Under the pieces are notes generated by a model. That model saw only the letters and a list, made by a program, of their open reading frames with translations. It was not told the DNA's origin and searched no databases. Both the position numbers and the translations under genes were made by a program. Shown one piece after another: positions 53,245 through 63,208 of a DNA stretch of 64,000 bases. Positions within the stretch are counted from its first letter, which is position 1. Every line of letters begins with the position of its first letter. Location: positions 3,929,945-3,993,944 of the forward strand of contig CP051238.1 in the NCBI GenBank assembly GCA_017794925.1, written 5' to 3'. This stretch comes from Aestuariibacter sp. GTDB lineage: Bacteria; Pseudomonadota; Gammaproteobacteria; Enterobacterales; Alteromonadaceae.

Positions 53245-54516
53245 TTATCTTATGTACTGCGACGCTTTCGGCGTATCAGAAAATGACTGATAGCGCTCCT
53301 GAAGCTTGATTTGACGAGAGGTATGTTTAATGACCTTACCCTCAATCAGCACCGTTTCCGCGGCTTCAGTGACTTCCAGGGGATCGCCACTCCAAATCAC
53401 GACATCAGCACGCGCACCTTTAGTCAGACTTCCAATCTCACCACTCATACCGAATATCGTTGCAGGATTAACCGTTAATGCTGCCAATGCAACATCGTGA
53501 GGCATGCCATGAGCAACCGCATTACCTGCATGCTGCGTCGCCAGTCTGATGTTGTGTGTTTCCATACCAATTGCGACGGTAACGCCGGCTTCATGCAATC
53601 TACCCGCATTCGCCAACGTAGCCCCCATCTGATCAAAACCACCAGGCAGGTTAAACTCAGGATCAATGATGACCGGAATCTTAGCGCCAGCCAACTCATC
53701 GGCAACGAGCCAGGCTTCCATGCCCTTCACTAACACCACATTAATTTTTGGATGACGCTGTTTAAAAGCAATAACCTGACGTATATCAGCGGCTCTATCT
53801 GCATGAATCAACAGGGGGGCATTGCCTGCTACCACAGGTCTTAACGCGTTAACGTCCAGACGACTGTTTATGCCATGCCATTCACTGGTCGCAGACAAGG
53901 CTTTCGGCGCATCCTTGACTTCAGCGATAGCGTTTTCAAGCATAACCCACACTGCCGCTCGCGAACCGCCAATGTCATCAGCCCCTGCATTACCTACGTT
54001 TACCGCCACGAAGGCTTTCGGCTTCAACACAGGTTGCGCTTCACCAGACAGTGTTATTACTGCACCTTGTCCATGAAACAAATAATCCGTCCGGGAAATC
54101 GTCGTTGCAGCTGACGTTATACCGTCAACCCGACTGATCCCCATCAATGATGAATCAGGATTAACCGCATAACTGACATCAAAAGCGGCACCGGTGTTTG
54201 ACATAGGTAACTGACTTACGGAGCTATCAACCGTACCCGCTGACATCCCCACTTCCACCAAACCGAGTTGCGTATAAGCGCCTACCAGACCAGGCGTGAC
54301 ATATTTGCCCGTAGCATCCATAGCCGTGTAGCCAGCAGGCACACTGGTTCCACTCGATACACCTACGATTTTGTCGTTATCAATAAGCACCGTAGCAGAT
54401 TCAAGCGTTCCCTGAGCGGTCCCTGTGAACACTTTACCGCCCACAATGGCAATTTTTTCGGCTAATGCGACGGTACTTACCGACAGGAGTACAGCTGTGA
54501 GTAGTAATGTTTTCAT
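53245..54516 (-). CDS. Exported amidohydrolase-like protein lacking the HxH motif
   Basis: 423 residues with a signal peptide (MKTLLLTAVLLSVSTVALA). It has the amidohydrolase frame (VTPGL...NPATIFGMSGEIGSLTKGARADVVIWSGDPLEV), but where the partner has IDVHSHLG this protein has VGAYTQLG, losing the Asp and both His of the first metal motif. LLIHAD keeps one later His, and GMETHN stands where the last Asp is expected. It overlaps the active-looking paralog by 4 bp, so it may be a non-catalytic partner. Confidence 0.85.
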   Translation of the reverse strand: MKTLLLTAVLLSVSTVALAEKIAIVGGKVFTGTAQGTLESATVLIDNDKIVGVSSGTSVPAGYTAMDATGKYVTPGLVGAYTQLGLVEVGMSAGTVDSSVSQLPMSNTGAAFDVSYAVNPDSSLMGISRVDGITSAATTISRTDYLFHGQGAVITLSGEAQPVLKPKAFVAVNVGNAGADDIGGSRAAVWVMLENAIAEVKDAPKALSATSEWHGINSRLDVNALRPVVAGNAPLLIHADRAADIRQVIAFKQRHPKINVVLVKGMEAWLVADELAGAKIPVIIDPEFNLPGGFDQMGATLANAGRLHEAGVTVAIGMETHNIRLATQHAGNAVAHGMPHDVALAALTVNPATIFGMSGEIGSLTKGARADVVIWSGDPLEVTEAAETVLIEGKVIKHTSRQIKLQERYQSFSDTPKASQYIR

Positions 54517-55931
54517 TTGCTGTCTCCTTCGCCTACTTGTCCAAGTTCAAAATCGCCCACAGGCCAGCTTTGCGGATCGTTAAGATCATAGGCCAGACCA
54601 CCGTCGATATAGACTTTTTCCGCTCTTGCGTAAGTGGAAAACGGGTTCGCAGTCCACATGACCAGGTCGGCATTTTTACCACTTTCCAGTGAACCGGTTT
54701 TGTCGAAAATCCCCAACGATTTAGCAGGGTTCGCCGACAGCCAAATCCACGCATCTTCCTGCGGGATGTCTATGCCAGCACGGCGACCATCAGACCAGGC
54801 CTTGGCGGCTTCCTGGTTGAGTCGCTGTATGCCTAAGTCGCTGTCAGAATGAACGATGGCACAAGCGCCAGCGTTATGAACCATGGGCACATTTTCGCGA
54901 ATGCCGTCATAGGCTTCCATTTTAAAACCCCACCAATCTGCCCACATTGCTGAACACACGTTGTTCTCGGCCAGAATGTCAGAAATTTTGTAAGCTTCAA
55001 CGGCATGCTGAAACGAGTAGATCTGGTAATCAAACTCTTTCATTACATCCATCATTACCGCCATTTCGTCGGCGCGATAGCAATGCATATGTACGCGAAT
55101 ATCACCAGCCAGTACGCCAGCCAATGTTTCCAGATTCAGATCGCGCTTAGGTGCTTTAGGATTTTTACCTGCTTCATAATCGGCTTCATACTGGTCCCAT
55201 TTTCGCTGATAGTCCTGAGCATCAGACCAGGCCTGGCGGTATCCGGCAACGTTGCCCATTCGGGTAGAGGGACCTCCGCGCTTGCCATAAACGCGTTTGG
55301 GGTTCTCACCACAGGCCATTTTCAAACCATAGGGAGCGCCTGGAAATTTCATTTCCTGCATAGTCCGATTCGGGACATTTTTTAGCACCACAGAGCGGCC
55401 ACCAAACAAGTTGGCTGATCCGGGGAGGATTTGCAACGACGTAATGCCGCCCGCAAGCGCGCGGCCAAAGCCGGGATCCTGAGGCCATACTGAATGCTCT
55501 GCCCAGACGTTGGCAGTCACAGGTTTAATGGCTTCGTTGCCATCAGAATGAGAATGCGTAGACGGATTCGGATAAACACCAAGGTGGCTGTGAACATCGA
55601 TAATCCCTGGCGTCACCCATTTTCCCTGACCATCAACGGTGCGAACACCGTCTGGTACCGACAGTGTCTCGCCTATTTCAACTATCTTGCCGTCGGCAAA
55701 ATACACCATCCCCTTGTCTATTTTGTTGCCAATGCCATCGAGTATCGTGACATTAGTGATCAATGTGGGTTCACCCGCCAGCGGTGTGTAGCGGCTTGGG
55801 AAGGGATTTTTATCGATACTGACTTTTGCTGCCTGTTCAGTTTTAGCGGCTTTGTCTTCAGAGCACGCTGTTAACCAAAACGCACAGCAACACAGCATCA
55901 TTATACTGAGTCGTTTATGTGTGTTATTCAT
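54513..55931 (-). CDS. Lipoprotein amidohydrolase (imidazolonepropionase-like)
   Basis: 472 residues with a lipobox LTAC (Cys about 23). Metal-dependent hydrolase with intact motifs: TPGIIDVHSHLG, RVHMHCYRAD, FQHAVEAY and VHSDSD, then NPAKSLGIFDKTGSLESGKNADLVMW. Probably a periplasmic peptidase- or amide-type hydrolase; substrate unknown. First gene of the two-gene operon. Confidence 0.9.
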   Translation of the reverse strand: MNNTHKRLSIMMLCCCAFWLTACSEDKAAKTEQAAKVSIDKNPFPSRYTPLAGEPTLITNVTILDGIGNKIDKGMVYFADGKIVEIGETLSVPDGVRTVDGQGKWVTPGIIDVHSHLGVYPNPSTHSHSDGNEAIKPVTANVWAEHSVWPQDPGFGRALAGGITSLQILPGSANLFGGRSVVLKNVPNRTMQEMKFPGAPYGLKMACGENPKRVYGKRGGPSTRMGNVAGYRQAWSDAQDYQRKWDQYEADYEAGKNPKAPKRDLNLETLAGVLAGDIRVHMHCYRADEMAVMMDVMKEFDYQIYSFQHAVEAYKISDILAENNVCSAMWADWWGFKMEAYDGIRENVPMVHNAGACAIVHSDSDLGIQRLNQEAAKAWSDGRRAGIDIPQEDAWIWLSANPAKSLGIFDKTGSLESGKNADLVMWTANPFSTYARAEKVYIDGGLAYDLNDPQSWPVGDFELGQVGEGDSK

Positions 55932-56098
55932 CTTTCCTGGATCCGTTATAGTGTGTTGTTTTCACCAGTTCCCGGCACCTGTTGTAGCCGACAATTGATG
56001 GAGCCAAGCCCACAACGCCATACCATAGGCGCAGCGCTGCAAACTATAACGTTAGCGAAAAGAAGCTGAAGCAACAAGTTCAGCGAGGACGGCTTACC

Positions 56099-57037
56099 TT
56101 AAAGATGTGCGGACTGTCGCAATACGTTTACAATCTCATCCGCTTTTTGCAAACGACGGATATTGCTGAACAGCGTTTCTGCTTGTGGATACTGGCGTTT
56201 AAGATAGCCACACCACTGCTTAATGCGGTTTGGGTAATAGCGACCTTTGTCACCAAAAATCTCATACCCGGAGTAATCAATGAGTAATTGTGACAGGTCT
56301 TCCCACGCCATGGGCGCTTCTTCACCACGTATATGCCGCGCCAGATTGGGCATGGCCAGCGCCCCACGGCCTATCATCAGATCATCACACCCCGATGCCT
56401 GCATACAACGCACTGCATCGTCGTGATTCCAAATTTCACCATTGGCGATAACGGGTAAGCGGGTGACCGCTTTAATTTTCTTGATCCAATCCCAGTAAGC
56501 CGGCGGTCGATAGCCCTCGGTTTTTGTACGGGCATGCACGACTAACTCACTGGCGCCAGCTTCATCAATAGCCACTGCATTGTCGATAGCCAAAGACTTG
56601 TCTTCGTAGCCCAGACGGATCTTCGCTGTCACCGGCAAATGAGCAGGCACCGCCTGACGTACTGCGTAAACAATATCATGAAGCTGCTGAGTGTATTGCA
56701 ACAACACCGCCCCACCTTTACTTTTGTTCACGGTTTTTGCCGGGCAGCCGAAATTCAGGTCAACACCCGGTGACCCCAGTTCCACAGCCGTCATTGCATT
56801 TTCAGCCAGCCATTCAGGGTGCTGCCCTAACAGTTGTATTTTAACCGGCACACCGCTGGGTGTTTTACAGTCGTTGTGCAGTTCCGGGCATAGTCGGTAA
56901 AAGGTTTTATGAGGGAGTTTTTGGTCAACCACACGCACAAATTCTGTTACGCACAGATCAAACCCGCCTACACGGGTAAGCATGTCACGCATTAAATGGT
57001 CGACGACCCCTTCCATCGGGGCTAGGTACACTCTCAT
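56099..57037 (-). CDS. dusC: tRNA-dihydrouridine(16) synthase DusC
   Basis: About 312 residues from ATG 57037 (MRVYLAPMEGVVD); a longer start at 57082 adds 15 unconserved residues. FMN barrel with LAPMEG, VDLNFGCPAKTVNKSKGGA (active-site Cys), KIRLGYED, HARTKTEGY, NGEIW and GRGALAMPNL, the wording of the DusC branch. Confidence 0.93.
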   Translation of the reverse strand: MRVYLAPMEGVVDHLMRDMLTRVGGFDLCVTEFVRVVDQKLPHKTFYRLCPELHNDCKTPSGVPVKIQLLGQHPEWLAENAMTAVELGSPGVDLNFGCPAKTVNKSKGGAVLLQYTQQLHDIVYAVRQAVPAHLPVTAKIRLGYEDKSLAIDNAVAIDEAGASELVVHARTKTEGYRPPAYWDWIKKIKAVTRLPVIANGEIWNHDDAVRCMQASGCDDLMIGRGALAMPNLARHIRGEEAPMAWEDLSQLLIDYSGYEIFGDKGRYYPNRIKQWCGYLKRQYPQAETLFSNIRRLQKADEIVNVLRQSAHL

Positions 57038-57147
57038 AGTAGTCTGGAAACTCGGTGAAAAATTGGCCGCGAAGTGTAGCAAACATCACGCTGCCCAGTA
57101 AATATGTAGTGAGCTATTGGGGTTTGGTTAGTACTAACGGTAAGGAA

Positions 57148-57339
57148 TTACACTTGTTGTGGGACTGACGTCATTTCCGCCGCAGCTTCGAGACTATGCC
57201 ACAGGCACACGTAACAAGGATATTGCTTGTCCAGCGTACTGAAGAACGCCTTTTCGTCTTGTGCTTCCACACGCACAAAGCGCTGACTTATACCGTCGTA
57301 AAGTAAGGCCACAAACTGCACAAACATCCCCTCATTCAT
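57148..57339 (-). CDS. Small hypothetical protein
   Basis: 63 residues (MNEGMFVQFVALLYDGISQRF...), no recognised family; one CxxxxH (CLWHS) near the end. TATAAT lies just upstream on the minus strand. Only moderate support that it is translated. Confidence 0.45.
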   Translation of the reverse strand: MNEGMFVQFVALLYDGISQRFVRVEAQDEKAFFSTLDKQYPCYVCLWHSLEAAAEMTSVPQQV

Positions 57340-57406
57340 TTGAATAAGGGGATTATACGTTTAGACGTCTAGAATTCCAAACGTCTATTTTTGATTTTGT
57401 CGCAAA

Positions 57407-58321
57407 TTATTGTGCATTGGTGTCAGAAAGCAAATATTGCAGTGCGCCACCAATGGCAGCAACCTGTGCCAAATTGCAAATTTCATCGGTTGCTGAAGGA
57501 CTATCCGGATATACTTCTGTGGTTGAACACATGGGGGCGTTAGTAAACCCGCCACACAAAAACAGGGCTTTCTTGTCGTAGCCGATGACACCTTCTGAAA
57601 GCAGGGTTTCACCAATGATGCGGCCACTGTCGTCGGCCGGTGCAATATGCGTTACCTGCTTAACTTCGTGGATCATAGCTTCCTGCAAGGCAATACAGGG
57701 CTGTTGAGTATCGGCAACCAAATAAAATCCGTCCGGGATATTCCAGGTCTTCTGCTCAATTGCGTCCCGGGCGGCCAAGGCGGGTCGAAATTCACTGTTA
57801 TCAGTATCGGTGGTTTCGTGAAGATCCACGTGCAACGTGATGTCAAATGGCAGTGAATTGACAAAATCCATAAGTAACTGCGATTCAGCTGCCGGCGAAT
57901 CAGGTTTGAATGAACGATTAGGATCAACGGCTTTTGGATTCCAACGATTAATCGTTTCATAGCCCCATGGACTCACGCAGGGCACGATAACGAAATTGAC
58001 CTTTCCGTCATAAGCCTTGCTGTACTCATTGGCAAATAGAATAGCCCCCTGAACACCGCTGGTTTCGTAACCATGCACACCACCTGTAATTAATACCCAG
58101 GGTGCGCCATCAATGGGGGTTTTAGACAGCATGGCATACAACGGATAGCGCTCGGTATCGTAGGGTAACGCGCCATATTGAACCCGGGTCAACGTTTCTG
58201 GCAATGCCGTTAACTTTGTCAGCACTTCCTCTGCGTAACTGCGTTTAACGGACTGAAGCTCAAGCCACTGGCGTTTTTCATCGTCACCCCATGGCGTTCC
58301 GGGCGTACCAATTGGATACAT
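57407..58321 (-). CDS. M14 family zinc carboxypeptidase-like protein
   Basis: About 304 residues from ATG 58321, which has AAGG five bases upstream; an ATG at 58336 would add five. Zinc ligands: HxxE in TGGVHGYETSG and a later His in LHVDLHET; DPNRSF is the Asn/Arg substrate motif. M14/succinylglutamate desuccinylase fold, cytoplasmic. Substrate unknown. Confidence 0.87.
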   Translation of the reverse strand: MYPIGTPGTPWGDDEKRQWLELQSVKRSYAEEVLTKLTALPETLTRVQYGALPYDTERYPLYAMLSKTPIDGAPWVLITGGVHGYETSGVQGAILFANEYSKAYDGKVNFVIVPCVSPWGYETINRWNPKAVDPNRSFKPDSPAAESQLLMDFVNSLPFDITLHVDLHETTDTDNSEFRPALAARDAIEQKTWNIPDGFYLVADTQQPCIALQEAMIHEVKQVTHIAPADDSGRIIGETLLSEGVIGYDKKALFLCGGFTNAPMCSTTEVYPDSPSATDEICNLAQVAAIGGALQYLLSDTNAQ

Positions 58322-58336
58322 AGTCACCTTCATCAT

Positions 58337-58678
58337 TTTGTTGAATTAAAAAACAGCGTGTAGCTTAGCATAAACGCGATCCGGCATTCAGTAAGCACCT
58401 GAATTTGTTGAGACTACACTGCCCTATCAACTTGCCACCCTGAACAATTATTGTGCAACTCCAACTAACAGAAAAACTAATTTGTTAACTATTTCAATAA
58501 TTAACGTTATGGCTCAGGTATTGCTTCGGGGATTATTAACTACCAATGGTACTAAACTGGCGCGGCTTAGCTGCACCACGACCTTGATTTGCACAACGAC
58601 GTGCCCTTTGGCGATCACCTGATAGCCAAGGGGCATTTTTGTTTAAAAAACGTGATACCGACAATAACGAGGCTTCTT
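58337..58678 (+). promoter_or_regulatory. Globin leader region
   Basis: 342 bp between the divergent M14 and globin genes. Besides promoters it holds an intrinsic terminator at 58602-58640, upstream of the globin start, so the RNA made here may be attenuated or may be a short RNA of its own. No other gene seen. Confidence 0.4.
58602..58640 (+). terminator. Intrinsic terminator inside the globin leader
   Basis: Stem TGCCCTTTGGC/GCCAAGGGGCA (one G-U pair) with a 12-nt loop and TTTTTGTTT, ending 38 bp before the globin ATG on the same strand. Confidence 0.75.
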
Positions 58679-59095
58679 ATGGACGCGAAAACAATTTCAC
58701 TGGTTCAATCTACCTTTCAGCAAGTCGTACCTATTGCAGGGACCGCTGCATCCTTGTTTTACACCAAGCTATTTGAGCTTGAGCCGTCACTTAGACCCCT
58801 GTTTAAATCTGACATCACGGAGCAAGGCAAAAAACTGATGCAAATGATAGGCGTAGCAGTGAATGGTCTGAACAATCTCGATGCGCTGGTTCCGGCCGTT
58901 GAGCAACTAGGTGCACGCCATGTTGGTTACGGCGTGCAGGACAGTCACTACGACACAGTAGGTACTGCCCTGCTATGGACACTGAATAAAGGGCTGGCCG
59001 AAGACTTCACACCGGAAGTGGAAGCCGCCTGGACTGAAGTCTACACCCTGCTGGCGAGCGTCATGAAAGAAGCATCGAAAACGCAAGTTGCCTGA
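58679..59095 (+). CDS. Single-domain globin
   Basis: 138 residues from ATG 58679, which has GAGG upstream. Proximal (F8) His81 in GARHVGYGV, globin helices FELEPSLRPLFKSDITEQGKKLM and HYDTVGTALLWTL. Bacterial haemoglobin of the Vitreoscilla/flavohaemoglobin-head type, no reductase domain. Roles in oxygen or nitric oxide handling are usual for the family. Confidence 0.92.
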   Translation: MDAKTISLVQSTFQQVVPIAGTAASLFYTKLFELEPSLRPLFKSDITEQGKKLMQMIGVAVNGLNNLDALVPAVEQLGARHVGYGVQDSHYDTVGTALLWTLNKGLAEDFTPEVEAAWTEVYTLLASVMKEASKTQVA

Positions 59096-59158
59096 TAGCT
59101 CAACAGTTACAAATAAACAACCTCTCGGGAGTGGTGCTTGTCATGATTCGAGAGCTAA

Positions 59159-60367
59159 TTACCAATGCCAAAGAGTACCGTCTTCCAAGCGGTTAACTGG
59201 TAAGCATGCCCGTTTGTACGGATACTTTTTGGCAAGTTCTTCGTCTATATCGACACCATGCCCTGGCGTTTCTCCCGGTGTGAAGTAACCGTCATCAAAC
59301 TTGTAGCTGACACTGAACACCGATTCCATCAACTCACTGTGTGGCATGTGTTCCTGAATACCGAAATTCGGCACCCAGTAATCAAAGTGAAGCGCGGCCC
59401 CCATACAAACTGGCGACAAGTCTGTCGCGCCGTGACATCCCATTCGAATGTGGTACAAGCTGGCCAAATCTGCAATACGGCGTAACTGTGTGATCCCGCC
59501 TGCATGCACAACAGTTGAGCGGATGTAATCAATCCACTGATTCTGAATTAACGCCTGGCAGTCGTGAATTGAATTAAACACCTCCCCTACTGCAATCGGC
59601 GTCGTCGTGTGTTCGCGGATCAGCTTAAAGCCTTGCTGGTTTTCGGCCGCCACCGGATCTTCCATCCAGAACAGGTGATAGGGTTCCAGCGATTTACCCA
59701 GGCGTGCCGCTTCAATTGGGCTTAAGCGGTGATGCACATCGTGAAGAAGATGTATATCGTCACCGTATTGCTCACGCACCGCGGCAAACAACTTCGGCGC
59801 AAAGTTCAGGTATTTCTCAGTCGACCATACCGATTCCGTTGGAAGGTCCGCATCGGCCGGCTCGTACTTCTGGCCTTCCTTGGCCACGCCGTAAGTGCTT
59901 TTTACACCGGGAATACCCGATTGAACACGTATCGCTTTGTAACCGTCCTCAATGGCTTTACCCACGGCGTCGAGTGTTGCAGGAATATCAGCGCCATTCG
60001 CGTGGGTATATACCATAATTTTATCCCGGCTTCGGCCGCCCAGTAACTGGTACAATGGCAAACCCGCTACCTTGGCTTTTATGTCCCATAGCGCGGTATC
60101 TACCGCAGCAATAGCGGTCATTCCCACAGGCCCACGTCGCCAGTAAGCGCCGCGATAGAAAAACTGCCAGATATCTTCAATGCGGTGAGGATCTTTCCCT
60201 ATTAAAGCCGGCGCAATGTAGTCTTCCAGGTAACTCACTACGCTTTTTTCGCGGCCGTTGAGCGTAGCATCGCCGATGCCATAAACACCTTCATCGGTGG
60301 TAATTTTTAACGAAACAAAATTGCGGCCCGGAGAACAAACGATGACGTTAACGTCGCGGATTTTCAT
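59159..60367 (-). CDS. manD: D-mannonate dehydratase (enolase superfamily)
   Basis: 402 residues. MLE-like barrel of the ManD/RspA branch: REKSVVSYLEDYIAPALIGKDP, FYRGAYWRRGPVGMTAIAAVD, metal ligands Asp in LLHDVHHRL, Glu in WMEDPV and Glu in AVGEVFNS. Dehydrates D-mannonate to 2-keto-3-deoxygluconate; some members act weakly on gluconate. Encoded with a TRAP transporter, so an acid sugar is the likely substrate. Confidence 0.92.
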   Translation of the reverse strand: MKIRDVNVIVCSPGRNFVSLKITTDEGVYGIGDATLNGREKSVVSYLEDYIAPALIGKDPHRIEDIWQFFYRGAYWRRGPVGMTAIAAVDTALWDIKAKVAGLPLYQLLGGRSRDKIMVYTHANGADIPATLDAVGKAIEDGYKAIRVQSGIPGVKSTYGVAKEGQKYEPADADLPTESVWSTEKYLNFAPKLFAAVREQYGDDIHLLHDVHHRLSPIEAARLGKSLEPYHLFWMEDPVAAENQQGFKLIREHTTTPIAVGEVFNSIHDCQALIQNQWIDYIRSTVVHAGGITQLRRIADLASLYHIRMGCHGATDLSPVCMGAALHFDYWVPNFGIQEHMPHSELMESVFSVSYKFDDGYFTPGETPGHGVDIDEELAKKYPYKRACLPVNRLEDGTLWHW

Positions 60368-60381
60368 TATTATGGCTCCCG

Positions 60382-61653
60382 TCAGAATAAGAGTTCGGGT
60401 AAAAACAAAACAAGTGGCGGATACAGTGCCAGCACGACAACCAGTGCCAGTACCGCTATAAACAATGGCACAGCAGCCTTAACATAGTCAGTGGTGGAAC
60501 AACGAAGAATATTACACACTGCGTACATTGCTATTCCAACTGGCGGCGTGGTGCCCCCCAAAGTCACCATTATCAACATCAGTATGCCAAAGTGGACTGG
60601 GTCAACACCGACAGACTGCATGAGTGGTACCAATATCGGCGTAAGCAACAATACGGTAATGGTGCCTTCCATCACCACACCTACTACGAGCAAGATAGCC
60701 AATGCCATAAGCAAAATGAGTTGAGGCTGCTCAGTAACTTGCGTCACCGCGAGCGTAAGTGAAACAGGTAGTTGTTCATAAGCAATAACATACCCTACCA
60801 CGCCGGATGCCAGGATAATTAGCATGATCATGCCGATGTCACTGACGCTTTCAGACAACGACGTTGTGATATCAGACAGTGTCAGTTCACGGTACGCAAA
60901 CCGACCAACAACACAAGCGTAAAGTACCGCAAACGCGCCCGCCTCAGAGGGGGTAAAAATACCAAACCGAATAGTAACGATCAGCAAGACAGGAAACAGC
61001 AGTGCCCATTTGCTTTGATTTATCGCGTCCAGGATCTGCTTAAATGAAGGCGGATTAGCCTGTGTTGGCGCAAACCCTCTTTTTCTGGCCTGAAGATACA
61101 CCACCAGCATTAAAGCCAGTGTAAGCAACAGCCCAGGAATGAGCCCGGCCAAAAACAATTTACCGATCGACACGTTGCCCATGTACCCATATAAAATCAG
61201 ACCGATACTGGGGGGAATACAAGCAGTGATCAGAGCACTTACCGTAATGGTTGCCGCACTGAACCCTTTACTCAGCCCTGATACCTGCATAGGCTCTCCG
61301 AGGATTCGGGCCTGCATTGCCGCGTCAGCTATTGCCGAACCAGACACACCGCCCATTAGTGCACTGAGCACAATGGTCACGTGGGCGAGCCCTCCGCTAA
61401 TCCAGGCAACCAGCAAATTCGAAACATGAATTAACCGTTTAGTAATGCCTGAGCAGTTCATCACATGCCCGGCCAGAATGAAAAACGGGACGGCCAATAA
61501 GGGGAAGCTCTGGCTCGCCGCTACCATGCGCTGTACCGCAACCGCTGTTGGTAATTCCGGGTTCTGAGCAAAGTACACCATTCCGCTGGCAATCAATGTA
61601 AATGCCAGTGGCAGGCCGAGCAACAGCAATATGAGGAACACCACACCACTCAT
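60382..61653 (-). CDS. TRAP transporter large permease (DctM type)
   Basis: 423 residues with about twelve helices. DctM signature: GGVSGSAIADAAMQARIL, TITVSALITACIPPSIGLILYGYMGNVSIGKLFLAGLIPG, and TPPVGIAMYAVCNI. Inner membrane Na+-dependent uptake. Overlaps the small permease by 4 bp. Confidence 0.95.
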   Translation of the reverse strand: MSGVVFLILLLLGLPLAFTLIASGMVYFAQNPELPTAVAVQRMVAASQSFPLLAVPFFILAGHVMNCSGITKRLIHVSNLLVAWISGGLAHVTIVLSALMGGVSGSAIADAAMQARILGEPMQVSGLSKGFSAATITVSALITACIPPSIGLILYGYMGNVSIGKLFLAGLIPGLLLTLALMLVVYLQARKRGFAPTQANPPSFKQILDAINQSKWALLFPVLLIVTIRFGIFTPSEAGAFAVLYACVVGRFAYRELTLSDITTSLSESVSDIGMIMLIILASGVVGYVIAYEQLPVSLTLAVTQVTEQPQLILLMALAILLVVGVVMEGTITVLLLTPILVPLMQSVGVDPVHFGILMLIMVTLGGTTPPVGIAMYAVCNILRCSTTDYVKAAVPLFIAVLALVVVLALYPPLVLFLPELLF

Positions 61654-62198
61654 GAAAGCGACTCCTTCGCTGCTTTATTAATGGGATGCCTTTCAGGCGT
61701 CAATACGCTTGCTAAAAACGCAGGCGGATTCTGCAAGGTATCACCCGGTTTGCGCAAACAATGAAACACCCTGACACTTTGCTGTAGAAGCGTTACGAGC
61801 ATGAGTACTGCACCTGCAGGTAACGCGGCGGTTACCCACGCATAAGGAATAGCAGTGCTACCCAGAGTTCTGGCGGGATTTATTCCGACTAACTGAAAAC
61901 CGAAAACTGCTACAACCAACATGCAGCTCATGCTTATCAGGTTTAGCGCCAAAGTCAGCCGCAAACGATTAATTAGGCGCAAGCGATTCATCAGAATATC
62001 CAGCCTGGCGTGACTTCCTTGCCGAAGTGCCTGGTTAGCTGCAATGACAGACAACCAGGCAAATAACAGCTGTGCGATGTCCACAGACCATATGATCGGA
62101 TACCCTGCAGTGCGCAGTATTGCCGCTAATAATACCAGCAACACAATAGCGGCCAGCAACATTACCGCTATACCGCGTTCAATTTGAGCCCACATCAA
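61650..62198 (-). CDS. TRAP transporter small permease (DctQ type)
   Basis: 182 residues with four helices (MLLAAIVLLVLLAAILRTAGYP, DIAQLLFAWLSVIAANQALRQGSHARLD and so on), the usual DctQ pattern. C-terminal extension of about 30 polar residues. Overlaps both neighbours by 4 bp. Confidence 0.92.
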   Translation of the reverse strand: MMWAQIERGIAVMLLAAIVLLVLLAAILRTAGYPIIWSVDIAQLLFAWLSVIAANQALRQGSHARLDILMNRLRLINRLRLTLALNLISMSCMLVVAVFGFQLVGINPARTLGSTAIPYAWVTAALPAGAVLMLVTLLQQSVRVFHCLRKPGDTLQNPPAFLASVLTPERHPINKAAKESLS

Positions 62199-63208
62199 TG
62201 AGATTCCTTGATATCAACGCCCATTTGTTCAGCCAGATATTGCTGAATACGCTGATACACGTTTTCATAGCCTAATTCGGTGTAAACTTGTTGTGTGGCA
62301 TCTTTAAAAGCGTCGATGTCAGGTTCAACTATTTCCACCCCCGCCGCAGCCAATGCCTGCTCTATTTCGGACTGCCGAGCCTGTACCAATGACGTGGCAA
62401 ATTCACCAGCTTCAAGGGCGCTCTTTTGGACTAAATTCTGATGAGCCTTGCTTAAGCGTTTAAACCAGTGATTACTGGCAACTAAGCCGGAAATCAAATG
62501 AATATGCCGGGTTTTGTTCACATAGCCAATGACCTCGTATAACCGCGCTCCATAAGTCCCCGCATGCTGAGCCTCGGCCCCATCGATAACACGCTGCTGC
62601 AAACCACTGTAGACCTCGGCCCAACTCAAAGGTGTGGGTGTGGCGCCCATTGCACGAATGGTACTTATCCAAACGGGTGCGCCAATCGTTCGCAGCCGCA
62701 CACCATCTAAATCGTCAGGCGTGAAAACCGGCTTATTGGTAAGCACATGCCGTTCCCCCTGCCACCAGTTAAATCCTAATACCTTGATACCGGACTGTGT
62801 TGCCAGGGCATTGGCCCATTGTTCAAACATCGGCGAATGAACCAGCACATTGAGCTGTTCTACGTTGTCAATAAGATAAGGCGCACTCAGCACGCCAATT
62901 TCAGGCTGATAAAAAGATAACCGGCCAGCATCAATCAACACCGCAACAGGAGTGCCAGCCATCGCTTGTTCCAGAATGTCGTTGTCGTTGCCCAACTGGG
63001 ATCCTACGAAGAGACGAACCTTGATCTGGTTGTCAGACCCTTGTTCTACAGCCTGCTTAAACCGAAGTAAGCCCTGATACATCGGGTCGTTCTGGCTCAG
63101 TGCTGTTACCACATTTAACGTGGTGGCCTGCGCTGGCATGTAGCAAGCTAAAAACGCAAGTACAACCCGAGCGAACAAACGGCAGGTTTTCCATAATGGT
63201 TGCTTCAC
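62195..63208 (-). CDS. TRAP transporter substrate-binding protein (DctP type)
   Basis: 337 residues, GTG start, no clear ribosome site. Signal peptide VVLAFLACYMPAQA. DctP core with the ligand Arg in DDLDGVRLRTIGAPVW, and SWAEVYSGLQQRVIDGAEAQ. With the adjacent ManD the ligand is probably a uronate or aldonate. First gene of the operon. Confidence 0.93.
   Translation of the reverse strand: MKQPLWKTCRLFARVVLAFLACYMPAQATTLNVVTALSQNDPMYQGLLRFKQAVEQGSDNQIKVRLFVGSQLGNDNDILEQAMAGTPVAVLIDAGRLSFYQPEIGVLSAPYLIDNVEQLNVLVHSPMFEQWANALATQSGIKVLGFNWWQGERHVLTNKPVFTPDDLDGVRLRTIGAPVWISTIRAMGATPTPLSWAEVYSGLQQRVIDGAEAQHAGTYGARLYEVIGYVNKTRHIHLISGLVASNHWFKRLSKAHQNLVQKSALEAGEFATSLVQARQSEIEQALAAAGVEIVEPDIDAFKDATQQVYTELGYENVYQRIQQYLAEQMGVDIKESH

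Noticed and set aside
53093..53290. 65-residue frame near the amidohydrolase terminator
   Set aside because: Crosses the terminator and the 3' end of the opposite-strand gene; no start context.
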